NCBI RefSeq assembly: GCF_902712855.1
Contig: NZ_LR743508.1
Coordinates: 1,178,001 to 1,242,000 of the forward strand
Source: Variovorax paradoxus
GTDB lineage: Bacteria; Pseudomonadota; Gammaproteobacteria; Burkholderiales; Burkholderiaceae_C
Direction of reading: 5' to 3'
Length of the DNA: 64,000 nucleotides
A program made the position numbers and the translations under genes. The notes beneath the pieces were generated by a model. It ran no database searches, was not told the origin of the DNA, and was given only the letters and a program-made list of their open reading frames with translations. Below, in pieces: positions 1 to 7,808 of this stretch. How positions within the stretch are numbered: the first letter of the stretch is position 1; each line of letters begins with the position of its first letter.

Positions 1-1665
1 CTCCTGCGCGATGCGCAGGAGCTGGAGCGAAGCCTGCGGGGAAAGGGCCGAGACGCTGTCCGGGACATCGATGGTCCACGACGGCTGGATGCGGGCTTCT
101 TCGAGCTGCGCCTGCCACCGGAACAGGAAGTTGCCCAGCGCGGTGCGGAAGTCGCCGGCATCGGGCGCCAGCGCATCGAGCGCGATGCGCATGTCGGCGA
201 TGCAGTCGCGCAGCACCTCCGCGATCTGCCGCTCGCTCATGTCGCCGCGCTCGACACGCGACAGCGACGTGAACAGGCGCGAACCGAGCCCGTCGTGGAT
301 CTCCCGCATGATCGATTGGCGCTCCTGCGACGCGGCATGCTGGCGCTGCAGTTGCGCCATGCGCGTGAAGCTTTCCGCCAGGTGCCGCTCGCGGTCGGCC
401 ACGCGGCTCTCCAGCGTGTGGTTGAGCTCCTCGAGCGAGTCCATCGCGTGAATGAAGCGGGCGGTCAGCAGGCTGCCCATGCACAGCAGGAGCAGGTTGG
501 CCGCGTGGTGCAGCAGGAAGATCCGGTTGCCCGCCCAGTTCGGCAGCAGGCGCACGAGCGAGCCGTCGTCCCACGCGATCAGGTAGTCGTGGACGCCCGC
601 GAGCACGGCGATCATGAGCGCCGACGGCATCAGCGCGGCTGCCAGCGTGCGTTGCCTGGCCACGGTGCGGATCGACACGGCGAGGATCGCGAGCCCGATG
701 GGAATCAGCCCCGCGCTCCACCAGCGGTTGACCAGCGGTTCGCTCGGGGGCCCGGCAAGCAGCAGCCAGAGCGGCCCCAGCAGCCAGTAGCCGACCAGCA
801 GCCGGCGAAGCCAGGGGCGGCCGATGCCCGCGAGCCGCAGCGAGAACAGTGCGAGGACGACCACGAAGCCACCCGTGGCGCCGAGGTACACGGTGCGCCA
901 CAGATGCCAGTATTCGGACGGCATGCGTTCGATCACGAAGGTGAGGGTGCGCACGCCCCAGAGCGCCGAAGCCAGTCCGAGCAGTCCGTACAGCACCTCG
1001 CTGCGCCGGCGCCACCAGATGCACACCACGATCGCCGCCATCAACAGGCAGACGACCACCGTGATCTCGGGCAGCGTGCGAACCCAGAAGAAGCGGCGGT
1101 CGTGCACCGGCAGCAGTTCGGCGCGCGGAGCCACCGAGACGGCCGGAAAGCGCGGCGACGTGGAGGAGGGTGCCGCTGCAGCGCGGATCTCGAGCACGTT
1201 GCTGCCCGTGCGAAGCAACGGCCGCGGCAGCGAGATCAGATGGGGGCGCTCCCACCGCACATGGACGGTGTCGCTGTCTTCCTCGACCTCGCCGACCCGG
1301 ATCCCGTTGAGCCAGACCTGGCCGCCTTCGTAAAGATAGGGCAGGTAGACCGCCCAGCCGCCGTCGCTTTCGCCGATCGCAGGCGCGTCGAAGGTGGCGC
1401 GGTACCAGACCGCCTCGCTGCGCGAGAGGCGCAGTGCCGGCCCCACCGGCCCGGGCAGCCGGACCTCGGTCCATGCGCGGTCGGCTGCCGGCGGGCTCGT
1501 CTGGCCGGATGCCAGCGCCTGCATGCGCGTCAGCTCGAGCGCCAGGGCCGGACGGCCTGCCGCCGATATCAGGATCGCGGTCAACATGGCCGCGAGCCGC
1601 AGCAGCCAGGGAACGCCGCGCCGCGTGGACGCCCGTGCGCACCCGGCAGCCTTCGCGGCCGTCAA
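1..1665 (-). CDS. Sensor histidine kinase, 7TM-DISM type with HisKA_3 (partial)
   Basis: Membrane sensor kinase of the NarX/DesK class, reading leftwards and still open at base 1, so the ATPase domain is missing from the window. The start is a TTG that shares bases with the stop of the upstream response regulator (TTGA overlap); it gives an N-terminal signal-like segment rich in Arg then Leu/Ala ending near residue 42. A jelly-roll-like extracytoplasmic part follows, then about seven hydrophobic segments between roughly residues 180 and 400, a short coiled coil, and the dimerisation/phosphotransfer motif REIHDGLG with the phospho-accepting histidine near residue 457. It is translationally coupled to the LuxR-type regulator at 1662-2348 and is probably its cognate kinase. 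The ligand cannot be told from sequence. The start is inferred; an ATG 26 codons in would cut the signal segment. Confidence 0.85.
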   Translation of the reverse strand, partial: MTAAKAAGCARASTRRGVPWLLRLAAMLTAILISAAGRPALALELTRMQALASGQTSPPAADRAWTEVRLPGPVGPALRLSRSEAVWYRATFDAPAIGESDGGWAVYLPYLYEGGQVWLNGIRVGEVEEDSDTVHVRWERPHLISLPRPLLRTGSNVLEIRAAAAPSSTSPRFPAVSVAPRAELLPVHDRRFFWVRTLPEITVVVCLLMAAIVVCIWWRRRSEVLYGLLGLASALWGVRTLTFVIERMPSEYWHLWRTVYLGATGGFVVVLALFSLRLAGIGRPWLRRLLVGYWLLGPLWLLLAGPPSEPLVNRWWSAGLIPIGLAILAVSIRTVARQRTLAAALMPSALMIAVLAGVHDYLIAWDDGSLVRLLPNWAGNRIFLLHHAANLLLLCMGSLLTARFIHAMDSLEELNHTLESRVADRERHLAESFTRMAQLQRQHAASQERQSIMREIHDGLGSRLFTSLSRVERGDMSERQIAEVLRDCIADMRIALDALAPDAGDFRTALGNFLFRWQAQLEEARIQPSWTIDVPDSVSALSPQASLQLLRIAQE

Positions 1666-2348
1666 AGCAGACCCAGCTGGCTGGCTTCGTAGACCGCCTC
1701 GCTGCGCGAGTGCACCGCCAGCTTGCGATAGATCTTCTTGACGTGGGAAACCACGGTATGCGGCGAGATCCCCAGCAGTTCGCCGATCGAGTCGAAGGTC
1801 AACCCCTTGGCGGTCAGGCGCAGCAGTTCGGTCTCGCGGGCAGTCAGCGGCGAGGGCCGGGGCTCGGGCGACGGGTCGGACGGCATTTCCGGCGCCGGTC
1901 GTGCCGCTGCCGGCTCCGGGCGTGCCGTGAGCCGCAGCCGCGTGAGGATGCGTCGCGCAATGCCCGGGCTGATCGGCGCGCCGCCGGCCCGCAGTTCGTG
2001 GATGCTGGCGGCGACGCGTTCGGGCGACGCGTCCTTCAGGAGGTAGCCGGTGGCGCCGGCCTCGATCGACTCGACCACGTGGGCGTCGTCGCCGAACATC
2101 GTGACGACCAGCACGTCGCAGTCCGGGTGGCGCTCGGCCGCGTGGCGGATCACCTCGACGCCGCCGATGTCGGGCAGGCCCAGGTCGACCAGAAGGACGT
2201 CTGGCCCGTGCAGGTCGAGCATCCTCTTGCCTTCCGTGCCGCTGGCCACCGCCGCCACGAGTTGCAGCCCCGCGTCGCGCAGCACCGCGTCCGAGAACCG
2301 TCGCAGGAACTCGGGCTCGTCCTCGACGATCAGGACATCGGTGGTCAT
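1662..2348 (-). CDS. NarL/LuxR-family response regulator
   Basis: Two-component response regulator of 228 residues. The receiver domain has the acidic pocket VEDEPEF and the phospho-accepting Asp near residue 55 (VDLGLPD), with the conserved Lys of the receiver in LLKDASPE. A Pro/Ala-rich linker leads to a LuxR-type helix-turn-helix at about residues 165-225 (LTARETELLRLTAKG, then ISPHTVVSHVKKIYRKL). The ATG is preceded by AAGGAG at a five-base gap, which supports this start. Its stop overlaps the start of the sensor kinase, so the two form one operon with the regulator first. The targets are unknown. Confidence 0.93.
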   Translation of the reverse strand: MTTDVLIVEDEPEFLRRFSDAVLRDAGLQLVAAVASGTEGKRMLDLHGPDVLLVDLGLPDIGGVEVIRHAAERHPDCDVLVVTMFGDDAHVVESIEAGATGYLLKDASPERVAASIHELRAGGAPISPGIARRILTRLRLTARPEPAAARPAPEMPSDPSPEPRPSPLTARETELLRLTAKGLTFDSIGELLGISPHTVVSHVKKIYRKLAVHSRSEAVYEASQLGLL

Positions 2349-2695
2349 CGCTACTCCTTGTGAGACCGGCTCTGGCGGGAATTGTCCCGTGACACTGCAT
2401 CAAAGGGCATGCCGCTAAAGCGCTATCGCCAAGCGCGCCGAGGGACGATAGGCGCGGCATTTCGCACAGGCTGTTCGAGCCGACACAACGGCCGCAACAG
2501 GCGCGGCGGTGCTCTAAGCCGACCCTGTTCCCGCTCGACGTCCCCGGCGCAGTGCCGTCACCATCGGAAGCTGCAGCTGCAACTGCGAGGCCGGCGCGCA
2601 TGCGGAACCTGCTGCAAACCCGGGTGCCGACGCATTGCCCGAGTGCCGGCGAAACCCCATACTGGGGCTCCCACGACGCATCACCGGAGCCTTCC
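2349..2695. other. Intergenic region, no gene seen
   Basis: About 350 bases separate the divergently oriented regulator (leftward) and the small gene at 2696 (rightward). It should hold both promoters. I see no convincing ORF, no tRNA and no long palindrome; reading frames through it have Arg/Pro/Ala-rich composition typical of non-coding high-G+C DNA. Confidence 0.5.
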
Positions 2696-2893
2696 ATGAG
2701 CAACGAACTGCGCAAGAAGCTGCACGACCTGGCCGAACTCTGCGAGAACGCCACCGACCCGCAGACCAAGGCCATCATCGAGGCGATCCGGCTGCAGACC
2801 GCAGTGCTGAACGAGCGGCTGTTCTCCATCGAGCTGCAGGTCGGAGCCCTGACCAAGCGCCTCGAAAACGCGTCCGAAAGCACGACCGGCTGA
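2696..2893 (+). CDS. Small coiled-coil protein of unknown function
   Basis: A 65-residue acidic, helical protein with no Cys, Trp or transmembrane segment. Leu/Ile heptads run through nearly its whole length (for example LRKKLHDLAELCENA and LFSIELQVGALTKRLE), so a coiled-coil dimer or oligomer is likely. The ATG follows a GGAG at a five-base gap. It lies 32 bases before aroC on the same strand and may be cotranscribed with it, but nothing in it points to shikimate metabolism. I do not recognise the family. A longer frame upstream of the ATG has non-coding composition and was not used. Confidence 0.7.
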   Translation: MSNELRKKLHDLAELCENATDPQTKAIIEAIRLQTAVLNERLFSIELQVGALTKRLENASESTTG

Positions 2894-2925
2894 GCGGCCG
2901 CCGCTTTGTAGGGATAATCCCGGCC

Positions 2926-4038
2926 ATGAGCGGCAACACCTTCGGAACACTCTTCGCGGTCACCAATTTCGGCGAGTCGCATGGCCCTGCCATCGGCTGC
3001 GTCATCGACGGCTGCCCCCCGGGCATGTCCCTGAGCGAGGCCGACATCCAGGGCGACCTCGACCGCCGCCGCCCCGGCACCAGCCGCCACGTCACCCAGC
3101 GCAACGAGCCTGACGCGGTGCAGATCCTCTCCGGCGTGTACGAGGGCAAGACCACCGGCACGCCCATCGCGCTGCTGATCCAGAACACCGACCAGCGCAG
3201 CAAGGACTACGGGCAGATCGCCCAGCAGTTCCGCCCCGGCCATGCCGACTTCACCTACTGGAAGAAGTACGGCATCCGCGATCCTCGCGGTGGCGGGCGC
3301 TCTTCGGCGCGGCTCACCGCGCCCATGGTGGCCGCCGGTGCGGTCGCCAAGAAGTGGCTGGCCGAGAAGTACGGCATGGTGTTCCGCGGCTGCATGACGC
3401 AGATCGGCGAGATCGCCATCCCGTTCGAGAGCTGGGACCACGTTCCGAACAACCCCTTCTTCGCTCCCATCGCCGACGTGAGTGCGCTCGAGGACTACAT
3501 GGATCGCCTGCGCAAGGCTGGCGACTCGTGCGGCGCGCGCATCCGCGTCACTGCCACCAAGGTGCCCGTGGGCCTGGGCGAGCCGCTGTTCGACAAGCTC
3601 GATGCCGAGATCGCCTACGCCATGATGGGCATCAACGCGGTCAAGGCGGTGGAGATCGGCGCTGGCTTCGACAGCGTGACCCAGCGCGGCACCACGCACG
3701 GCGACTCCATCACGCCCACCGGCTTCGTTACCAACAATGCGGGCGGCATCCTCGGTGGCATCAGCTCGGGGCAGGACCTCGAGGTGAGCATTGCGATCAA
3801 GCCGACGAGTTCGATCATCAGTCCGCGCCAGTCGATCGACATCCACAACAACCCCGTCGAAGTGATCACCAAGGGCCGCCACGACCCGTGCGTGGGCATC
3901 CGCGCCACGCCCATCGCCGAGGCGATGCTCGCGCTGGTCGTGATGGAGCATGTGCTGCGCAACCGCGCGCAGTGCGGCGACGTGCAGGCCGACGCCGGGA
4001 AGACCGAGGCCGCGTCGCCGCAGGCGTCCTTCCTCTAG
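2926..4038 (+). CDS. aroC: Chorismate synthase
   Basis: Catalyses the last step of the shikimate pathway, 5-enolpyruvylshikimate-3-phosphate to chorismate, using reduced FMN, in the cytoplasm. The 370-residue protein has the family signatures in order: NFGESHGPAIG near the N-terminus, RRRPGTSRHVTQRNEPD, the FMN/phosphate site RPGHADFTYWKKYG followed by DPRGGGRSSAR, and the late motifs NNAGGILGGISSG and the KPTSSI block. Length is normal. The last two bases of the stop codon fall inside the left end of the repeat element at 4037-4201, so the C-terminal tail (after VVMEHVLRNRAQCGDV) may be partly shaped by that insertion. The second shikimate-pathway gene of the window, DAHP synthase, is 52 kb away. 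Confidence 0.98.
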   Translation: MSGNTFGTLFAVTNFGESHGPAIGCVIDGCPPGMSLSEADIQGDLDRRRPGTSRHVTQRNEPDAVQILSGVYEGKTTGTPIALLIQNTDQRSKDYGQIAQQFRPGHADFTYWKKYGIRDPRGGGRSSARLTAPMVAAGAVAKKWLAEKYGMVFRGCMTQIGEIAIPFESWDHVPNNPFFAPIADVSALEDYMDRLRKAGDSCGARIRVTATKVPVGLGEPLFDKLDAEIAYAMMGINAVKAVEIGAGFDSVTQRGTTHGDSITPTGFVTNNAGGILGGISSGQDLEVSIAIKPTSSIISPRQSIDIHNNPVEVITKGRHDPCVGIRATPIAEAMLALVVMEHVLRNRAQCGDVQADAGKTEAASPQASFL

Positions 4039-4201
4039 GGCATGTTCACACCATTTCTGGCAACCCGAAGGGATGGCCTGCCGCGGCGGGCCACCCGGCG
4101 TTGCGCTCCTTGCATGGGCATACGCACATGCGGCGTCGCGCGCCTTGATTGGCCCGCCGTGACAGGCCTTCGCGACGCCAAAAATAGTGTGAACAGGCCC
4201 T
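4037..4201. mobile_element. MITE-like element with 25-bp terminal inverted repeats
   Basis: A 165-bp segment fills the aroC-transporter gap. Its ends are imperfect inverted repeats: AGGGCATGTTCACACC at the left and the complement of AGGGCCTGTTCACACT at the right, with about 22 of 25 positions matching. The symmetry continues inward (TGGCCTGCCGCGGCGGGCCA against a diverged complement near 4150-4175), so the transcript could fold into one long hairpin with arms of about 60 bases. It encodes nothing. It contributes the AG of the aroC stop codon and ends one base before the ATG of the next gene. No second copy was noticed in the window. Confidence 0.7.
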
Positions 4202-4202
4202 G

Positions 4203-5396
4203 ATGTCCGCCTCGCCACCAGTGGCCGCCGGACGCGGCCACCTGCTGGCATTCGCTGGCCTGTCGGCCAGCTACTTCGCGCACATCGGTTTCTTCAACCC
4301 GTACCTGCCGCTGTGGCTCAAGGACCTGGGGCTGCCGATCTTCACGATCAGCCTGCTGGCCTCGGTGCAGTCGATCACGCGCGTGTTCGCGCCCTACGCC
4401 TGGGGCGCGCTCAGCGACCACACCGGCCACCGCGTGATGCTGCTGCGCTTCAGCGCGGCGGTGGCGCTCGTGAGTTCGTTCGGCCTCTGGTGGAACGGCG
4501 GCGCATGGTGGCTCGCGCTGGTGCTGCTCGTGATGTTCACCCACACCAGCTCGATGATGTCGCTCACCGAGGCCGCCATGGCGCAGCTGGTAGCCGGCGA
4601 CTGGGGGCGCTACGGGCGCATCCGCCTCTGCGGTTCGGCCGGCTTCCTGCTCACTGTGTTCGTGGCGGGCGAGTGGTTCGAACGGTTCGGCATGAAGCAC
4701 TTTCCGGCCTGGGCCGCGGGCACGCTGGCCATCGTGCTGGTCGCCACCATGAAGCTGCCCGACGTGCGCGAGCCGCCTGCCGCACAAGGCACGGTGAAGG
4801 AGCCGATCGGCCCGGTGCTGCGCAACCCGGCCGTGCGGTGGTTCTTCGCGTCGCTCTTCTTCCAGGTGATGTCGCACTTCTCGGTGTATGCGTTCTTCTC
4901 GCTCTACCTCGACTCCATCGGCTACGGCAAAAGCACCATCGGCCTGCTGTGGGCGCTGTCGGTGGTGGCCGAGATCGTCTGGTTCTTCCTGCAGGGCCGG
5001 CTCATCGGCCTGATGCCCATGCCGCGGTGGATGCTGGTGTGCGGCATCGCCGCCGTTGCACGCCTCGGGCTGACCGCGGGGCTCGGCGGATGGATTGCCG
5101 CGCTCATCGTCGCCCAGTGGCTGCACGCACTGAGCTTCGCCGCGCATCACACGACCTGCATCGCGGTCGTGTCGCGCCGCTTCCCCGGTCACCTGCGCGG
5201 ACGCGGGCAGGCGCTGTTCACGGTGATCGGCTATGGCTTCGGCGGCGTGCTTGGGGTGCTGCTCGGCGGGGCCGTGGCGCAGGCCTTCGGGTACCGGACT
5301 ATGTTCACTGCCGCGGCGTTGCTGGCGGTGGCGGGCAGCGTGTGCGCGTGGCAGGTGGTGAGGCTGGAGCCGATGGAGCGGCCGGTTCGGGCCTGA
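4203..5396 (+). CDS. MFS transporter, MFS_1_like (HcaT-type)
   Basis: A 397-residue inner-membrane protein with about 12 hydrophobic helices and the loop 2-3 signature reduced to WGALSDHTGHR. The opening (LLAFAGLSASYFAHIGFFNPYLPLWLKDLG) and the later SLFFQVMSHFSVYAFFSLYLDSIGY resemble the MFS_1_like family that includes the phenylpropionate permease HcaT and relatives. Substrate cannot be deduced. The ATG is two bases past the MITE-like element, so its ribosome binding site lies inside the right arm of that element, which could mask it when folded. Expression from the aroC promoter is possible. Confidence 0.88.
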   Translation: MSASPPVAAGRGHLLAFAGLSASYFAHIGFFNPYLPLWLKDLGLPIFTISLLASVQSITRVFAPYAWGALSDHTGHRVMLLRFSAAVALVSSFGLWWNGGAWWLALVLLVMFTHTSSMMSLTEAAMAQLVAGDWGRYGRIRLCGSAGFLLTVFVAGEWFERFGMKHFPAWAAGTLAIVLVATMKLPDVREPPAAQGTVKEPIGPVLRNPAVRWFFASLFFQVMSHFSVYAFFSLYLDSIGYGKSTIGLLWALSVVAEIVWFFLQGRLIGLMPMPRWMLVCGIAAVARLGLTAGLGGWIAALIVAQWLHALSFAAHHTTCIAVVSRRFPGHLRGRGQALFTVIGYGFGGVLGVLLGGAVAQAFGYRTMFTAAALLAVAGSVCAWQVVRLEPMERPVRA

Positions 5397-5451
5397 GAAA
5401 CCGCAGTGCGCAGGAGCCGCTCGCAGCTTCCTGTCTTGATTGCCTCGAAGT

Positions 5452-5493
5452 AAAAAGCCGCGCCATGACTGCCTGGTGGCGACATGGCGCGGC
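5452..5493 (-). terminator. Rho-independent terminator for the leftward aspD-derived locus
   Basis: On the minus strand an 11-bp perfect stem (GCCGCGCCATG and its complement at 5457-5467 and 5483-5493) with a 15-base loop is followed by a run of five T. It lies 55 bases past the stop of the leftward chimeric frame at 5548. It may also limit read-through from the rightward MFS gene. Confidence 0.8.
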
Positions 5494-5547
5494 TGGTGTC
5501 ATGCAAGACGCCGGCAACATGCCGACGCCTTGTCCTGTCGCCTCGAA

Positions 5548-6300
5548 TCAGCGTGCGAGGCCGATCTGAAGGTAGCCGGCGACCGGGCCGCCGCGCGCAC
5601 CGACCACTGCCGAGAGGGTGCCGTCCTGCGTGGCGAAATAGTTCTCGGCGCTTGGGCCGGTGAACAGACGCAGGTTTGCGATGGTGGGGCTGGGCGAAGT
5701 CAGGTTGGCACCGAGCGCGGAGACCGTGGCATCGCTGCGCGCGAGCACGGTCGAATAGGTGGTCGCGTCGAAGTCGAGCGTCCCCCAGCTGCCGTTGGTG
5801 TCGCCACCGCTGGTTTTGCTCGTGGGCCACGTTGCGGACTCCGTGAGCCCGATGCGGAATATCGAGTCGTTCGGCGCCGCCGTGTTGGTGCCGGCCGCGA
5901 GATAGACGTTCTTCCCGGCCACGCGCGCCATATAGAAGACGCCAGCGTCCAGCGGGTCCGCCACGTTGACGATGTTCCATGCATCTGGCGCTGCGCCCTG
6001 CGTCACGTTGTACGTCAGCAAGGAGATTGAAGGGCAAGCTGCGACGGAGGTGATGCCCACTTCATTGCACAGTTGCAGCACGGTGCCCGCGCCGGTGATC
6101 TGGAGCTGGCGGATGTTCGAGTCGCGCGTGGCGGCTTGCAAGTTGATGCCGAGGCGCGTGTACGCGCCGTCGAGCGTCGACTGCGTCGTCACCATCGCGC
6201 GCGATGCCACGAACGGTTGAACCGCGTAGGTGCCCGGCACCTTCGCAACCTGGAACGGGAAGCTGCCGACCACGGTGTCGGTGATCAGCGTTTCTATCAG
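5548..6300 (-). pseudogene. C-terminal piece of an unrecognised secreted-type protein, fused to aspD remnant
   Basis: About 250 codons in frame with the aspD fragment to their right. The sequence changes character at about base 6300, from a PLP-enzyme fold to a Ser/Thr/Gly/Asn-rich, beta-type sequence with two Cys (LQLCNEVG and VAACPSIS) as in periplasmic or surface proteins, ending GYLQIGLAR. I do not recognise the family. The N-terminus, including any signal peptide, is absent. The join is in frame, so a chimeric product is conceivable, but no start codon with a ribosome binding site serves it. Most likely the tail of a neighbouring gene brought to aspD by a deletion. Confidence 0.6.
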
Positions 6301-6925
6301 CTGGTAGTCGTTGAGGTGCGGGATCTCGATGTACGGCGTGAAGATCGGCATGCCGAGCGCGATGGTGTCACCGGGCTGCAGCAGGTGGTTCTCGCGCAGG
6401 CTGTTGAAGAGGTAGGTCATGGCGGCAGTGCCGCCTTCCACCGCGTACATGTCGAAGCTGCCCACGAAGGGATGCGTGCCGACCATCTCCTTGTGGATGT
6501 ACTGGCCCACGATGACCTCGCTCAGGCGCAGCATGCGGTCGGGCACCGGGTAGTTGCAGCCCAGGATGGCCTCGCACATCTCGTAGATGAAGCCGCCCGC
6601 GGACAGGCCGAGCTGGTCGCGCACGTACGACACGGCAGCCTCGATGAAGCGCACGCCGGGCTCGTCCTCGTGCGACTTGGTGAAGATCTCGAAGCGCGCC
6701 TCGATGCCCTCGCGCTGCGGAAAGCCTCCCACGCCATCCATGTAGATGTAGGAGCGCTCGCTCTCCGTCATGGCGAACAGCCCGAACTGGAAGAAGCCGT
6801 GCCGTGGCGTGGTCGCCAGGAAATTCGGATTGCCGCGCCCGGCGTTCAGCATGAGCCTGTCGCTCTGCCGGGCCACCTGGATCAGTGCGTCCTTCAGTTC
6901 GAAGGGGCTCAGGCCGCCGAGATCA
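6301..6925 (-). pseudogene. aspD: Fragment of bifunctional aspartate aminotransferase / aspartate 4-decarboxylase
   Basis: About 208 codons matching the N-terminal part of AspD, a PLP enzyme that converts aspartate to alanine and CO2. Recognisable blocks are GLSPFELKDALI, LNAGRGNPNFLATTPR, YVRDQLGLSAGGFIYEM, GCNYPVPDRML, VEGGTAAMTYLFNSL and GMPIFTPYIEIPHLNDYQL. The first ten or so codons with the start are gone, and everything after residue ~215, including the PLP lysine region and C-terminal domain, is missing. The right edge runs into the truncated aspT in another frame; the left edge runs in frame into an unrelated secreted-type sequence. Full AspD is about 530 residues, so this cannot be active. 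Confidence 0.85.
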
Positions 6926-7577
6926 TCTCGGGCGTGGCACTGGCCGCGTCGACCGCCTCGCCGCCGCCGCCCATCGTCTTCCAGAGCCGGTCGGCCTCCG
7001 CGCGCAGATCGACGCGCAAGAGCAGCGGAAACACCTGGCTGGTGACGATCACGATCGCGATCAGCCCGAACACGTAGGTGATCGAATAGGCCGTGACCAC
7101 GTTGGCCTGCAGCTGCCGGATGTCCGCCGCCGGCAGTGCGAGCTTGGAGATGGCATCGGTCGCCGTGCCCACCACCGCCGATTCGGTGGCCGCGCCGGCG
7201 ATCAGGCCTGCGGCCGTGCCCTGGTCGAGCGACAGAAAGAGCGTGGCGGCCAGCACCAGTGCGAGCACCACCACCACCTCCACCAGGCAAAGCAGGCCGA
7301 GCCGCAATCCCTTGGCGTCGAGGTTGGCGAAGAATTGCGGCCCGCCGGCATAGCCGAGCGCAAAGATGAAAAGCATGAAAAAGAAATTCTTCACGCCGTC
7401 GTCCAGCTGGATGCCCAGTTGCCCGATACACAACGCGGCAATCAGGGTGCCGCAGATGCCGCCGAGCTGGATCGGGCCGAAACGGATCTGCCCTACCGCA
7501 TGGCCGATGGCGAGCACCACGAACAGCGCAATTTCAGGCTGGCGCCGCAGTAATGTTGCTATCTCACCGGGTTCCAA
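6909..7577 (-). pseudogene. aspT: Truncated aspartate:alanine exchanger AspT (N-terminal part)
   Basis: A 222-codon frame covering the N-terminal membrane half of AspT, the exchanger that imports aspartate and exports alanine to make a proton-motive force with AspD. About five hydrophobic helices are seen (LFVVLAIGHAVGQIRFG, FFFMLFIFALGYAGGPQFF, VVVVLALVLAATLFLSL, and the segment after VVTAYSITYVFGL). The family is normally about 560 residues with a cytoplasmic central loop and a second helix bundle; both are lost, and the frame ends seven residues after GGGGEAVDAASAT by running into aspD sequence. The TTG start has GGAGGA five bases upstream, so the gene is probably still translated. Deletion of the aspT 3' half and the aspD start is the simplest history. 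Confidence 0.8.
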
Positions 7578-7808
7578 GCCGATCCTCCGGGTTGCGGTTT
7601 GTTCTTGCTTGTTCGCGAATTAGAGAGAACTTTTTTCTGAGGCACTCGAATCCAAATTATTCGAATTGTTTCTTACGATAAATCAACATTTAAAATAATT
7701 GTGAAAACATGCAGGGGAGGTGAGCGTGAAGCTCAATTTGCAAACAATATTCGTATTGAATCAATTTCAATTAGGCGGTTTGTCTTATAGGCAGGCTGCG
7801 GCGCGACG
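7578..7808. promoter_or_regulatory. A+T-rich divergent promoter region between aspT and vgrG
   Basis: The stretch 7620-7790 is far richer in A+T than the surrounding DNA (for example TTCGAATTGTTTCTTACG and CAATTTGCAAACAATATTC). It should hold the promoters for the leftward aspT remnant and the rightward secretion island. Several TTGAAT/TATAAT-like hexamers can be picked but none is decisive. Such A+T-rich leaders at type VI islands often bind nucleoid silencers; that is inference here. Confidence 0.5.

Noticed and set aside
6926..7431. Continuous frame that would add about 170 residues in front of the aspD fragment
   Set aside because: It is the out-of-frame shadow of aspT with Arg/Gly-rich sequence; it only appears continuous because the deletion joined the frames.
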